A DNA stretch of 64,000 nt, taken from the NCBI GenBank assembly GCA_026724425.1, contig JAIUCV010000002.1, forward strand, positions 6,515,001-6,579,000, read 5' to 3'. The notes under the pieces are model-generated. The model was not told the DNA's origin, did no database searches, and saw only the letters and a list, made by a program, of their open reading frames with translations. Shown piece after piece: positions 11,973 through 24,436 of the stretch. The DNA comes from Erythrophleum ivorense (Eukaryota; Streptophyta; Magnoliopsida; Fabales; Fabaceae). A program made the position numbers and the translations under genes. Numbering within the stretch: the stretch's first letter is position 1; every line of letters begins with the position of its first letter.

Positions 11973-14826
11973 CTATAATCCTATTAAGAATTGAGAAGAC
12001 CACATTTATTTTACTGATTCTTGAATTACAAAAGTTCAAGAAAAAAGGAAAGTTGTTCTTAAGCTCACATTTAGAAAGATCCTGTCTCTTAATGATGTCC
12101 TACATGTGCCTGATGTCAAAGAAAATTTGGTTTTTATGGCTCTACTAAGAAAAGTTAGGGTTAAGTATCATTTGAATCTAACAAGATTGTAATGATAAAA
12201 AATAATATCTTTGTGAGAAAGGGTTATTGTAATTAGGGACTGTTTGTACTCAATGTTACTGAAGTTAATGAAAATACATCATCTTTTGTTTACTTTTCAA
12301 TTTATATGATTGATTTTGTTGATATGTGGCATATTAGGTTAGAATATGTTAGTAAGTTTTACGTAAAGAAAATGCAACAACTTGATTTAATTTTTAGAGT
12401 TAAAAATAACTACTTAAATAAATGTGAAGTATGTACAGAAGCTAAATTAACTAAATTTTTTTTTATTTTTTTACATAAAGAAAAAAATTATTTATCTTAA
12501 TACACACTGACTTAGGTAATTTGAAACAAACAATGACTAGAGGTGGTAAAAAGCATTATATAACTTTTATAAATAATTTTTCAAGGTATACTAAAGTATA
12601 TTTATTAATAAATAAAGATAAAGCTTTTGATAAATTTCTTTTGTATAAGGCAAATGTAGAAAATTAACTAAATAAAAGGATTAAAAGAGTTAGGTAGGAT
12701 AGAGGGGAAGAATATATTTTATTTAATGATTTTTGTGAAAAAGAGGGGATAATTCATAAAGTAACTCCTCTGTATTCGGCTAAGTCTAATAGTTTAGTAG
12801 AAAGGAAAAATAAAACTTTAAAAGAAATGATGAATGTTATATTTGTAAGTTCTTCTACACCAGATAATTTATGAAATGAAACTTTGCTATCTACTTGTTT
12901 TTTACAAAATATAATACCTTATAAAATAAATAAATAAATAAAATACATTATGAATTATGGAAAGGCTATACACCCTGTCTAAAATATTTGAAAGTGTAGG
13001 AATGTCTTGCAAAAGTTTTACTACCTAATTCTAAAAAGAAAAAATCAAACTCAAAAACTTCTGATTGCATGTTTATTGAATATGCTAAACAAAGTACAGT
13101 TTATATATTTCTAATTTTGAAAAGTGATGTTTTAGATCATAACACTATTGTAGAAACTAAATATGCAAAATTTTTTAAACATATTTTTCCCTTGAAAGTT
13201 CAACATATTTCTCAAAAAGCGAAAAATTCTTCCTCTTTTCCTAAACAAAATACAAATGAAAATTTGGTTGAAAATTTAAAGAGGAGTAAAAGGCAAAAGA
13301 AAGAAACTTCATTTGGAAAAAAATTTTATACTTATATAGTACAAGATGAGCCATTAAATTTTTATGAAATTATTTCTTCTCCCAATGTTTATCTTTGGAA
13401 AGAAGCAATTAAAACTGAAATTGATTTTCTTAATCAAAATAAAACTTGGGTTCTAGTAGACTTGTCTCCAGAAACAAAGCCTATTGGTTGTAAATGGGGT
13501 TTTAATAATAAATATAACCTTGATAAGTCTATTGATAAATATAAAGTCATGCTAATAGCCAAAGGATTTATTTAAAAATAAAATGTTGATTATTTTGATA
13601 CTTTTTTTTAGTTACAAGGTTTTCTTCTATTATAATTTTGATTGCTTTTGTTTCAATTTACAAGCTTTTTATTCATCAAATGAATGCTAAAACAACCTTT
13701 TTTAAATGGTGATTTAAAAGAATAAATGTATATAATACAACCTGAAAGGTGTGTCGCTTCTGGATAAGAAAATAAAGTTTGTAAACTTGTTAAATTTTTA
13801 TATGTCTTAAAACAAGCACTTAAATAATAGCATGAAAAATTAGATCAAGTTTTAACAAAGTGATGGTTTTTCTATTATTGAAGTTGAAAGGTATGTTTCA
13901 TACAAAACTTGTAAATGATGATTATTTGTTTATATGTTGATAATATGCTTTTTTTTTGTACTAGTATAAGTGTTGTAATTGAAATTAAATATTTTCTTAC
14001 ATTAAATTTTGATATGAAAGATATTGGTGAAACAAAAGTAATTTTGGGTGTCAAAATCATAAGAAGTGAAAGTGGTATTTTATTATCTTAAGAACATTAT
14101 ATTGAAAAAATTCTTAAAAAGTTTAGACATTTTGATGATGCTCCTTTAAGCACTCTTTATGATACTAGCTCTAAATTAGTAAAACATAAATGTGATCCAA
14201 TAGCTCAATTTGATTATGCACAGATTATTGGAAGTCAATTGCATTTGATAAATTTTACTAGACTTGATATAGTATATATTGTATGTAGATTGAACATATA
14301 TGTCCACTGCACAGGCAGTGAACATTAGTTGGCTCTAGTAAAACTAATAAGATATTTAAGAGTTATCATAAAGTATGATATATTTTATAGTAAATTTCAT
14401 GCTGTATTAGAGGGATATAGTAATACTAATTAGATCTCAGATTCAGATGAGACAAAATCTACTAGTAGTTATATATTCACTCTTGGTGGTGGTGCAATAA
14501 CTTGAAAATCAACTAAACAAAATATTATAACAAAATCCTCAAGGGATTCAAAATTTATTACTATAGAGTTGGCTGGTATTGAAGTTGAGTAGTTGAAAAA
14601 CTTTTTAGCAAATATTCCATTAGGCGAAAAGTTAATAATATTAATATCTTTACATTATGATAGCCAATCAATAATAACTACGGCTAAGAATAAGATCTTT
14701 AATGGCAAAAGTAGACATATTCAGCTGAAACATAATATTATAAGGCAGCTATTAAAAGATAGAGTAATCTTAATCAATTATGTAAGATCAGAAGTAAATA
14801 TGGCAGATCCTTCAACCAAACTCTAG
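11973..14826 (+). pseudogene. Copia pol remnant: protease end, integrase, reverse transcriptase, RNase H
   Basis: After the nested LTR, copia pol resumes with LSLNDVLHVPDVKENLV (about 12090-12135). It continues through the GAG-pre-integrase zinc region (12306-12465, with CEVC), the integrase core (about 12500-12990), the pol linker and RT start (about 13060-13574, with LWKEAIKTEIDFLNQNKTW), the RT active-site region and RNase H (about 14410-14826, ending ADPSTKL). At least ten in-frame stops or frame changes interrupt it. At 13933-13950 the RT box reads YVDNML where YVDDML is expected, so a catalytic Asp is gone. Copia-type order (integrase before RT) is clear. A sub-lineage was not assigned. 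Confidence 0.85.
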
Positions 14827-15433
14827 GGAAGAAACAAATTATTAACATATCAAGGGAAATGTGACTTAAGTCAATCTGAGATTAATAGTGATAGTAACCA
14901 AACCTTTGTAATTGGAAATCTCATAAAAAAGGTTCATATAGGTAATAACAAGTCATATGTTAATTCTGCTAACACTAAAATTCTAGTCTCTTCCCATAAT
15001 ACGAGAAAGTGTTAGAATGCATTGCTGGTGAGGTTGAGAAAAAATTTTAATAATTTTATATTCCTTAAGGAAAGTGTATTCATTGTAGATACACTTGATG
15101 AAGCCACTTAGATGAATGTGGGGTGAAGCTGCTCCAATGAGTTCATGGCAAACTCTCTAGAGCATTCATTAAATATGAGACTCGATTATGGCCATTTAAA
15201 AGTGCAAAATTGTCGTTAACAACAGAAATTATAGAGATATAATCTGACTAATAAGGCCTCTAGTACACGATTGAGAGTTGTTGGTTCATAAAAGCAAGTT
15301 TCACTGACAGCTCTGTGTACTAAGAATTATGAGTCTAAGGTCTAGTTCATAGTCCAAAAAACACTAGATTCGAAAATGGTTATACTTGTGGGTAACTCAG
15401 ATAATAATGTTTCTTTTGACACATGTGGGTGAT
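14827..15433 (+). other. Copia 3' internal non-coding region up to the 3' LTR
   Basis: No coding frame is visible. It ends in ACATGTGGGTGAT directly before the 3' LTR start TGTTGGAG, a decayed polypurine tract of the copia form AGTGGGAGAT. Confidence 0.65.
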
Positions 15434-15912
15434 TGTTGGAGCTTAATGCATGTATGTATGTATTAAAAGAGTCCTACATTGCTTAAAACAAAGGAAGCCT
15501 TAGTATATATATACTAAATGAATACTTGAGCAAGTAAATTGGCCAAGAAGAGAAGTGGACTCGCGCGCATAACAATAGGTCAACGCAGTTGAAATTCGTC
15601 AATTTTTTCCTCTGCGCGCAAGGATATACAGTGTTGGGCATTTTTTGCTAAAAATTATTTTCAAAATACAAAATTAATTTTGTTTAGAATAAGCATACTA
15701 GAAAATTCTTATTTTTAGCAATTTCAAATTAAAGGTTTTTAAGTTTTTGAATGAGGATTTTATGGGTTTTAATTACATGTTTTATTTTTATTAATCGGCT
15801 TTAATCCCAACGTTACTAATTTCATTATCAGCCATTAAAACTCTCCAACGTTCACTTAGTTTGCAATCTATAAAAGCCTGTGCCCTCTGCATGTTCCAGT
15901 GCAATCATCTCC
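15434..15912 (+). repeat. 3' LTR of copia, left part
   Basis: It aligns with the 5' LTR from its first base through TATAAAAG (15869-15876) to the CATCTCC just before the gypsy insertion. It breaks at the same LTR position where the right part (20994-21185) begins. Confidence 0.9.
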
Positions 15913-18399
15913 TGTAACACCTATTCTACTACTTATACATTTAGCAGACTATCTTAAGCATTTAATGATAAGAGACCTAAAACACATGCAATGGATTAAG
16001 GACTCCATCCCGCAAACATAGGCCCAAGTACCTGTACAGTTATAACAAAGGAGGTTTCGCTTATTGATTTCAATTTAAGATTCATATAAAGGGCTCAGCC
16101 CTGTCAAAACCAAAATCATCAAATCAATAGTTTAAGAAAATCTAAGAGCTCTGCTCGTCTTATTCAATTTAAATCATAAATGTCCCGAGTTCACAGCTCA
16201 ATATAAATATTCCAACTTTTAATATCCAATCCGCAAATAAGTTCCAAAAATGTTAACATAGACAAAAAATTAAAACAAAGATGTATTGTTCCAGAATGAA
16301 TAAAACAAACAAAGTCCTAAGGTCCCAAAACAATGGAAATACATAAACGGCATCCTAAGGTTATGGTAGAAAGTAAATAATAACCAAGCATGTGCTCAGG
16401 GAGCACAAAAACTAGTAGAACACTCCTCCAGTGCCTTTCATGTCTCTTATTCGATCCTTCACCTGAAAATGTTAAGAGAATAGGGTGAGCACTTACGTCT
16501 TAGTAACCCAGAATTTTACTATGCACATACAAACTAACAAACACACATAAAGACATATCATAGGCAGATATATAATTCCATCAGTGTCATTCTCAATTAC
16601 TAGCATAAAAGATCGCAGATATAACTCATAACAATTATAAGTAAATATGATGTTATGCAATGCACCCTCTTTTATTGCTTCGTCATGCCTTATACCGTTG
16701 ATTAGAACCATAGGCTTATCCACGATCTGGCCTACACACTAGACTGACCAAAGTTTCTCCGATGCTTGAGATATACCTGGCCAAAGATATAGAGTCCAAA
16801 CCTAGACTATGGCTCCCCCTCTATAAAGAAATGAATCAGGAGGTGTCACTGTCCCACGTTCCTCTTTTACAAACCCGACCAGGTAAGTATTGAGGAATGG
16901 GGTCTTACAAAAGGCCAACCACTGTGAACGAAGTGGAGGCAAATCACGTGGTTACTATATCATATGTATATCAACATCATCTCCTCAACTCCAACAATTC
17001 ATTTCATATTTATTCAAAAATCATACAAGCATGCTTGAAAAGGAAAACACTACATCAAAATTTTATTACAGTTACAAGCATGCTTGACAGGTTTCCAGTA
17101 AATCAACAAATTTGATAATAATATTCCTTTTTACCATTTTCGCAAATCTCACAGTTTACTATATCATACTCAATCTATCTACCTATATCATGCTCAACAA
17201 CATAAATTTTATTATTTACTTAAAACACAACAAATACAATTTGCACACACATGGAAAAGCTTAAGTTACCTGTTCTCCTTAGCTCACGAGATAACAAATG
17301 ACAATCCAAGCAATAAATGTTCTCAGCGAGAGTCTACAGAGATCGCACACATATATTAAAAGCATTAATATGAAATTCAAAAGTACTATAAAATCATTCT
17401 AAAACTACTCTAGGGATATTCTAAAGCCATTTTAGAGCCTTAAAGCTATCTCAGAAAAACTCCTAAAAATTCTCTTAATTTTATACCCCTTTATAATTTA
17501 ATCAGTTAATTAGGATGGCCAAATTTTATTTTTAATCTTTAATTTACGAAAGTTCCCAATTTTCTTAAATCATTATTATTATCATCCTTATAACATATAT
17601 TTAAGCTAAATTCATTATATGCACTTACATATATATATATATCTTTACGTCCTCATTTATTAAGTCACTAGAACTAGAATAAAAAGACAACATTTGAATA
17701 TTCTTGTAATTTAAGGAGACTAACGTGAGATACAAAATAGTTACTAGATCCATAGAATATATATAATATACATACGAAATAATGGAACAAGGGGAAAAAT
17801 AATTTGAATTAAGGAATAATTAGTGTGGGACCGAAATTATGAGAAAAGAATGAATTTGATTTAAGTCTTCATATTTCAAGCATTTTGTGAGTGACTAAAA
17901 AAAAAAAGCACAATTTGAATAAAAAATTATATTTTAATGGAACCAAAGTGTGATATAGAATGAAGAATGGAACAATGAATTATAGGAATAAGACAAAAGT
18001 TGCATTAAAGGAGCAATCACAGTGGACCAAAAGCAATAATGGAAAAAGACAAAATTTAAACCTTTTGTTTCCTATTTCAACAAAATCTATGAGTGATCAA
18101 TTGGAGATAGGAAGAGGACAAATTAGGAGTCAACAATTTCATGCTTCAAATATGTGTGTGTGTGTGATTGCAAAATACTTACCACCCGATAAAAGGAAGG
18201 TATTCATCCAGAGGAAAAAAACAAGGCGAGAGAAATAGAAATAGACGAGGGCAATGAGAGAAAAATATGGCAAGGTACTTAGCAGAAAGCAGTGATGCGA
18301 TGCGACAGAGACAAATGAAAAAAGAAAGGTTAGGGTTTTTCTTTCAATTAGATTAATTTAAGTTGGTAGAAAATATAAATTTTAAACACTTTTCTTATC

Positions 18400-18465
<66 letters not shown>

Positions 18466-18859
18466 CTTTATTTATTTTAAAATTCTTACTGGATATAAAA
18501 TTGTTTTCAATATGACTTTAAAATTTTAAATTATTTAAAACTTAACAAGGTTTTTAAATTACCATCTCTATAATTTATTATCCTACTTTATCTCTAAAAT
18601 ATATTTTTAGTTTTATCTTCCATCACAGCTATACATATATTTATATATTCATAATTATTCATTAATAATTATTTATTCATTTTTTTAATTTTTTAGGTTT
18701 CTTCTATCTTTTATTTTATAGGAAATTTCAAATAGTTTTAATTTAACTGCCCCATATTCTACCCCATGTCCTACTTTTTTAGGCCTACTGCTTAATCTAA
18801 TGTCTTTTTTAAAGACACTTCTAATACTCTAAGTCCTAAGCAAAAATTGGGATATTACA
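15913..18859 (-). repeat. Full-length 3' LTR of the gypsy chromovirus
   Basis: In element orientation it starts TGTAATATCCC at 18859 and ends GGTGTTACA at 15913. Just outside, at 18860-18873, the minus strand reads AAGGAGGGGAGAAC, a good polypurine tract directly abutting the LTR. The LTR contains a long (ATT)n run at 18401-18462 that the other copy lacks. Confidence 0.9.
18401..18462. repeat. (TTA)n microsatellite in the gypsy LTR
   Basis: About 20 uninterrupted TAT/ATT triplets. The same position in the partner LTR (near 20570-20580) has only about three. Confidence 0.92.
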
Positions 18860-18969
18860 GTTCTCCCCTCCTTATAAAAATTTTGCCCTCAAAATTTAGA
18901 AGCACACCCAACAATTCAAGTTAAACAAACACACATACATAGCACGCAAACAAACATATACCTAAACAA

Positions 18970-20036
18970 CCAAGTGGGGATATTCTTATTTCATTTTTTC
19001 TTTAGTCTCCCAAGTTGCATCACTATGAGTCATTCCTTTCCACACGACCTTTACTAGTCAAATGGTTTTATTTCTCAATTACTTATCCATAACATCCACA
19101 ATCTGTTTTGGTTCAGCCTTATATGTCATGCTCTCTCTGAGTTCTATCTCATCAGGTTCAATAACATGTGAGGGGTCTAGTTAGTACTTCTTCAGTTGGA
19201 ATACATGAAAGACATTATGGATATTTGCCAACTGAGGGGGTAAGGCAATTTTGTATGCCACGGGTCCCATTCTCTCTAAGATCTCATAAGGACCTATGAA
19301 ATGAGGTGTTAGCTTCTTAACCCTGATAGACCTCCCAATATCAGTCATCGGTGTGACTCTCAAGAATATATGGTCTCCTACCATGAACTCCAACGGTTGT
19401 CTCCTCTTGTCTGCATAACTTTTTTGTCTACTCTGAGCTGTGAGTAACTTCTGTTTGATTAACTCTATCTTTTGAGCAGTTTAATCCACTAAATTAGGAC
19501 CCAATAAGCTCCTCTCACTCAACTCTATCCAACTTAGCAGAGATCTACATATTCTCCCATACAGTGCTTCGTAAGGTGCCATTTGTATACTCGAGTGAAA
19601 GCTGTAGTTGTAAGCAAACTCTGTTAGTGGAAGGTGACAGTCCCAGCTCCCTCTCAATTCAATTGCACAAGCTCATAACATATCTTTGAGAGTTTGGATA
19701 GTCCTTTTAGACTATCCATCAGTTTGAGGATGGTAGGCAGTGCTAAAATTCAACCGAGTCCCATTGCATTCTATAACAATCTCCACAACCTTGAAGTAAA
19801 CCATGGGTCTCAATCTGACACAATACTTTCTGGCATCCCATGTAATCCAACTATTTCATCCATGTAAATCTGTTCTAGCTTTTCAAGTGGATAACTAACC
19901 TTGATAGCTAGGAAATGAGCCGACTTAATTAACTTGTCAATGATTACCCATATGGCATCATGTTCCGATGTTGTCCTAAGTAGACCCATAATGAAATCCA
20001 TAGTGATACTATCCCATTTTCTCTTGGGAATCTGTA
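18970..20036 (-). pseudogene. Gypsy integrase and chromodomain remnant
   Basis: Reading from 20036 downward, the frame starts within the integrase core: WDSITMDFIMGL, then DAIWVIIDKLIKSAHFLA and IYMDEIVGLHGMPESIVSD. Further on (19393-19181) comes the integrase C-terminal module with FIGPYEILERMGPVAYKIAL and NIHNVFHVFQLKKY. After a stop, a chromodomain follows at about 19150-18975, with YKAEPKQIVDVMDK and VVWKG...ATWET. Several stops break the frame. The order of integrase then chromodomain is diagnostic of chromoviruses. The upstream part of pol is absent. Confidence 0.87.
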
Positions 20037-20044
20037 GCATTCTA

Positions 20045-20988
20045 TGAGTGACTGAAAAAAAAAACAAAAAGGACAATTTGAATAAAAAATTATATTTTAA
20101 TGAAACCAAAGTGTGATATAGAATGGAGAATGGAACAATGGATTATAAGAATAAGACAAAAGTTGCATTAAAGGAGCAATCACCGTGGACCAACAGCAAT
20201 AATGGAAAAAGACAAAATTTGAACCTTTTGTTTCCTATTTCAAACAAAATTTGTGAGTGATCAATTGGAGATAGGAAGAAGACAAATTAGGAGTCAACAA
20301 TTTCATGCTTCAAATATATGTGGTGTGTGTGTGTGATTGCAGAATACTTACCACCCGATAAGAGGAAGGTATCCATCCAGAGGAAAGAAAAACAAGGCGA
20401 GAGAAATAGAAATAGATGAGGGCGATGAGAGAAAAATATGGCAAGGTATCTATCAGAAAGCAGTGATGCGATGTGGCATAGACAAATGAAAAAAGAAAGG
20501 TTAGGGTTTTTCTCTCAATTAGATTAATTTAAGTTGGTAGAAAATATGAAATTTAAACACTTATCTTATCTTATTATTATATACTTATATATCTTTATTT
20601 ATTTTAAAATTCTTATTTGATATAAAATTGTTTTCAAGATGACTTTAAAATTTTGAATTATTTAAAACTTAACAAGGTTTTCAAATTACCATCTCTATAA
20701 TTTATTATCCTACTTTATCTCTAAAATATATTTTTAGTTTTATCTTCCATCACAGCTATACATATATTTATATATTCATAATTATTCATTAATAATTACT
20801 TATTCTTTTTTTTTTAATTTTTAGGTTTCGTTTATCTTTTATTTTATAGGAAATTTCAAATAGTTTATAATTTAATTACCCTATATTCTACCCTATGTCC
20901 TACTCTTTTTGGCCTACTACTTAATCTAATGTCTTCTTTAAAGACACTTCCAACACTCTAAGTCCTAAACAAAAATTGGGATATTACA
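20045..20988 (-). repeat. Truncated 5' LTR of the gypsy chromovirus
   Basis: It matches 17883-18859 of the full LTR in the same orientation. It stops near 20045, where the sequence passes directly into integrase coding DNA; both sides share a short GAGTGACT context. The remaining roughly 2 kb of LTR plus the primer site, gag and most of pol were lost in one deletion or a series of them. Confidence 0.88.
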
Positions 20989-20993
20989 TCTCC

Positions 20994-21185
20994 CAAGCTT
21001 TTCCTCCTATTCTCCTTTTGAGTTCTTCTTTTATGTTCTGTTGTTTTGTTCCTCTGTTTTTATAAAAAGGATTCATTTAATCTCGGGGAGTTGTCACATT
21101 TGTGATCGTGTGTGACGAAATAACTCTTAAGGATAGTGTTTTTATACACGACTCAAACCAATTTTTTCTACCATTGCTGCCAACA
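20994..21185 (+). repeat. 3' LTR of copia, right part
   Basis: It continues the copia LTR from AAGCTTTTCCTCC to the terminal CTGCCAACA, matching about 7335-7528 of the 5' LTR. AGTTC, the outer target duplication, follows at 21186-21190. Confidence 0.9.
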
Positions 21186-21190
21186 AGTTC

Positions 21191-23814
21191 TTTAACATGC
21201 TACCACTAGCCTATATTGATAGTATGGATTAGTTTGTTTTGAATTTGGATTGGAACCTCACAATGGTTGTCTTATTGGTGCCTTTAAGTAGGATTTAGCC
21301 TTGATCTTTATCTTGGTTTGAATCTTGAATTTATTCTATACTTATTGTTGTCTCTCTATCTTAGCATGGTTTAATCTTGGCTCCTTACTTAATCTCTATG
21401 TTGATATTCTAGATTAACGTAATGCTTAATGTGCTATTGATATTTGTTACTTGATTTTAACTTGGTTTTAGCTTAAGAGGTTAAGGCAATTTCTATTTAA
21501 GGAAGCACGCTATCTTAGTAATTTTTTAGCATAATTTTAGCTTAGTTCTTGACTAGGAAATGTGTGTTCAATGGTGCTTGCTGCCCTTGGTCAAATAGAA
21601 CTATGATTTTAGCTATTTTTTAGTATTAAATTTTACACTTAAAGTGCTGAACATGTTTGGTCTGGTTTTACTAGTATAACTATTGATTTAAAAAGTTGAG
21701 TTATATTTGTTTTACTAGTATAACCACTAAAATAATAAAAAGATGCTTATTGTGACTTTTGTTGCCAATTACAACAAGGAAAGTTGCAACAGTGAATATG
21801 TGAACCTTTTATAGGCTAATCATTGATAAGAAACTATTCAATTTCAACCTTTTATAGGCTAATCATTAATAAGAAACTATTCAATTTCAACATGGTTTGT
21901 TCTCATCATGTCCTTGACTTAACCATAAAGGTTCATCAAGTGGGAAAACATAGGTATATGAACAAAGGTTCATCAACCATCAAGTTCATAGCATATTTAT
22001 CCCTAAACTCAAATTTTGCAATATGGAGCCCAAAGGAACTAGCTAATGCACCACATCAAAAAGCTTGAATAATCTCTCATTTGTTTTATTTTGTAATTAG
22101 TTTGGAAGTACAATATCTATTTTGTAGTTATGTTTTACGAATCATGTGAAGTCATTAAGCAAATGCTAATCTTGATTTTCAAGTGTGAACAATCGATATG
22201 GTTTGAGATCCAAAGTTGAATGTATGCTACAATTATGTATTTTTTAGCTTATATAATTACAATTTGTGTATGCTACTAATATATATGAACAAAATCATTT
22301 TATTGAAATGAATTTTCTCATTACATTTATGGCTTTGGTACATCTATCTCTTTGTTACAACTTAAATTTAAACAATGTAGAATTGAGTTATATCCTATAC
22401 AATATTATATTTCTCCAACAGCAAGATGCTTGTCTAATATCATTTAGCTTCATATTCTGTGCTTGTTTAAGTAACCATATACTTTATTTGGCTTTATACT
22501 CTCAACTTCTTTTGTTTGGTTAAGTGCTTCATTTGACATGATGTATTTATAGAGAATCAATCTTTAGATCAAAGACAACAAGCATTTTTTGAACTTTCCA
22601 TTAAAGAGCCAACAACAAATTAAGGTATTTGCATTTTTCTTACTAAGACAAAAATTTGTTACTTGCACAATAAAACTTTTACAATTACAACCCTCAATTC
22701 TCAATTGTTAGAAGTGACAATATTTAAGTTAAGTTCACCTAATTTCAATGGCAATCACACCTCAACTGTAAAAAAAAAAAAAAAAAAATTGTATCACAAT
22801 AAAAATGACAAAATAGAATAAAACAACAGGTTCAAACTTATCATGCTCTACATTTTTTCTTTTTGAATAAGTAATGTAAATACGTAATATATCGTCTTCA
22901 TGAAGGCATTGAGAAGGGGAATATAACTTTACAAAATAGTATTCAATGGATTTAGTTAGTTACCTAAAACATACTTAAAAATAATTTTGGCAATCTAAAG
23001 AGTAAAGAGGAGAAAAAAAAGATATAGATGCAATTTAACCTCATTAACAATAACTCTCAAAAGTGAAAGACTTTTGGAGAATATCGCTTCTAGAGGTCAG
23101 AAAAAGGATTTGACCTACTCCACTTCATTAAACTCATTATTGTATCATTTGGACTTGTCCTTCCTATCTTCATTCAACAAAATGCTTCTCTGTATAATCC
23201 AAGCTGCTACATTTCAAGATTAAATAGACATATTTCAAAATGTCCAGGTGAGGTCCAGCTGTGATTTCAAGATGCGCGGGAGGATCTGGACATGGTACAT
23301 TCCAGGACTACGAATCTTGGCTTCTATCTTCTGGTAATGCCCTTGGGCAGTTTTCTTTTTTTTTTTTGGGTTAGGCCACAGGTTTCAAAATCATTGGGGA
23401 AATTTTCTTTGTTGGATTGTACCTACCTAATGCCAGATGCTGGGCAAGTTCAAATCTTGACTTTGAGCCCACGACCCATTTAGGCGTTTACCATTCAGAT
23501 ATTGCAAGCCCGATGATTTATTTTATTTTCCGGCCTCCTAAATTATGGCATAGATAGTTGACCGGCGCAACATTTGGCGCAGGTGAAAATCATACTCCGA
23601 AGTGGCGTTTCATATTCTTGCTATTTGGAAGAAAAAAAAAATGCTTGTTTACAGAATATAAGGGTTAATGAGAAATTTTTAAATCATAGTTCCAAAGAGA
23701 ATAATTGTATAGTTTATAGCAAAATAAGATGAACAACGAAAGCTGGCAATCTTAACTGCTTCTTAACAAAAAGGGAAGAATAATGAACTAAAATGAGGTG
23801 CCTAGTTCTAAGCA
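21191..23814. other. Gene-poor region between the retrotransposon block and the lipid-transfer gene
   Basis: No gene was recognised. It contains a 43-bp tandem duplication (21803-21888), a poly-A run of about 20 (22769-22788) and a poly-T tract near 23355. Short open frames have no family features. Confidence 0.6.
21803..21888. repeat. 43-bp tandem duplication, two copies
   Basis: The unit starting AACCTTTTATAGGCTAATCA occurs at 21803-21845 and again at 21846-21888 with one base change (gataag against aataag). Confidence 0.9.
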
Positions 23815-24436
23815 TCAGAGACATAAAGAACCAGCTGCCAGCATACTAATAACAAGCACCACAAAAGAAGCAGAAATGGAATGAGCTGCGGAAAGCGCCG
23901 GAGCAGGAGCTGGAGCCGGAGTTTTTATTTTCGGCGGCACTAGTCTCACTGGGCCTGGGGCAGGGGCTATAGCGTTAACTGCCATTAGAAATGTCACATA
24001 AGAAATTATATGTATGGAATAAAAAGAAGTGGCATATTTACATATAGACGAGGAGTGGAATAATAGATAACTCACTGTGACATTTGTTAATGGGAAATAG
24101 GGGCATGCCACAAGCAGTAGGTAGCGTGATGAGCTTAGTGAGGTTCAACGCAATACCCAACCCAGCACTGTGTTGTATGGCAACGCAAATGCAGTCGTCG
24201 CTCACACTCACAACAGATTCATATCCTACGCAACAGGAAGCTTCTGGTTTTGATTCACCGCTTCCCTCAACCAAAAACGATACACATTCTATCAAGTCAA
24301 ATATTACAATCCCACAGTCTTCACTCTGTGGTGGCGACGAAGGCACCGCCACTGGTGGATTCGCAGATTGGCGTGTACTGTTCGACACACCCAAAAGTGT
24401 TACCAAAACCCACATCAAACACAACAACTTCCCCAT
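23815..24436 (-). CDS. GPI-anchored non-specific lipid-transfer protein (LTPG / xylogen-like)
   Basis: Two exons (24436-24076 and 23978-23815) joined at CACA/GTGAGT and TGGCAG give 174 residues. Residues 1-20 are a signal peptide (LLCLMWVLVTLLGVSNS). The eight-cysteine lipid-transfer fold follows: C41, C51, C68-C69, C82-x-C84, C109, C119, the C...C...CC...CxC...C...C pattern. A Pro/Ala-rich linker (APAPGP, then TPAPAPAPA) and a hydrophobic tail (residues 159-174) without a charged end indicate a GPI anchor. Family members bind lipids at the plasma membrane and cell wall and help export cuticular lipids; some xylogen-type members act in vascular differentiation. The linker is short, so the LTPG class is certain but the subgroup is not. 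One N-glycosylation site, NLT, lies at 98-100. The intron is 97 bases. Confidence 0.92.

Larger units (their letters stand above)
15913..20988 (-). mobile_element. Nested Ty3/gypsy chromovirus (Tekay/Del-like), internally deleted
   Basis: It is flanked by identical TCTCC repeats (15908-15912 and 20989-20993) and sits inside the copia 3' LTR. In the minus orientation the LTRs run TGTAATATCCC to GGTGTTACA. One LTR is full length (15913-18859, 2,947 bp); the other is only its first part (about 20045-20988). Between them lies the 3' end of pol: part of integrase and a chromodomain, then a polypurine tract. Gag, protease, RT and RNase H are deleted. The integrase C-terminus with a following chromodomain and the long LTRs point to the Tekay/Del clade of chromoviruses. 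It is non-autonomous and dead. Confidence 0.88.
6847..21185 (+). mobile_element. Ty1/copia LTR retrotransposon, degenerate, with two nested insertions
   Basis: The element is bounded by 5-bp AGTTC duplications. It has a 682-bp 5' LTR (6847-7528) and a matching 3' LTR split into 15434-15912 and 20994-21185. Between the LTRs, plus-strand remnants occur in copia order: gag, protease, GAG-pre-integrase, integrase, reverse transcriptase, RNase H. The coding part has many stops and frame changes, so the element is dead. The two LTRs differ at roughly one base in ten by eye, which indicates an old insertion. Two later elements sit inside it: a 4.1-kb element in the protease region and a gypsy chromovirus in the 3' LTR. 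Removing both restores one continuous copia layout, which supports the nesting order. Confidence 0.92.
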
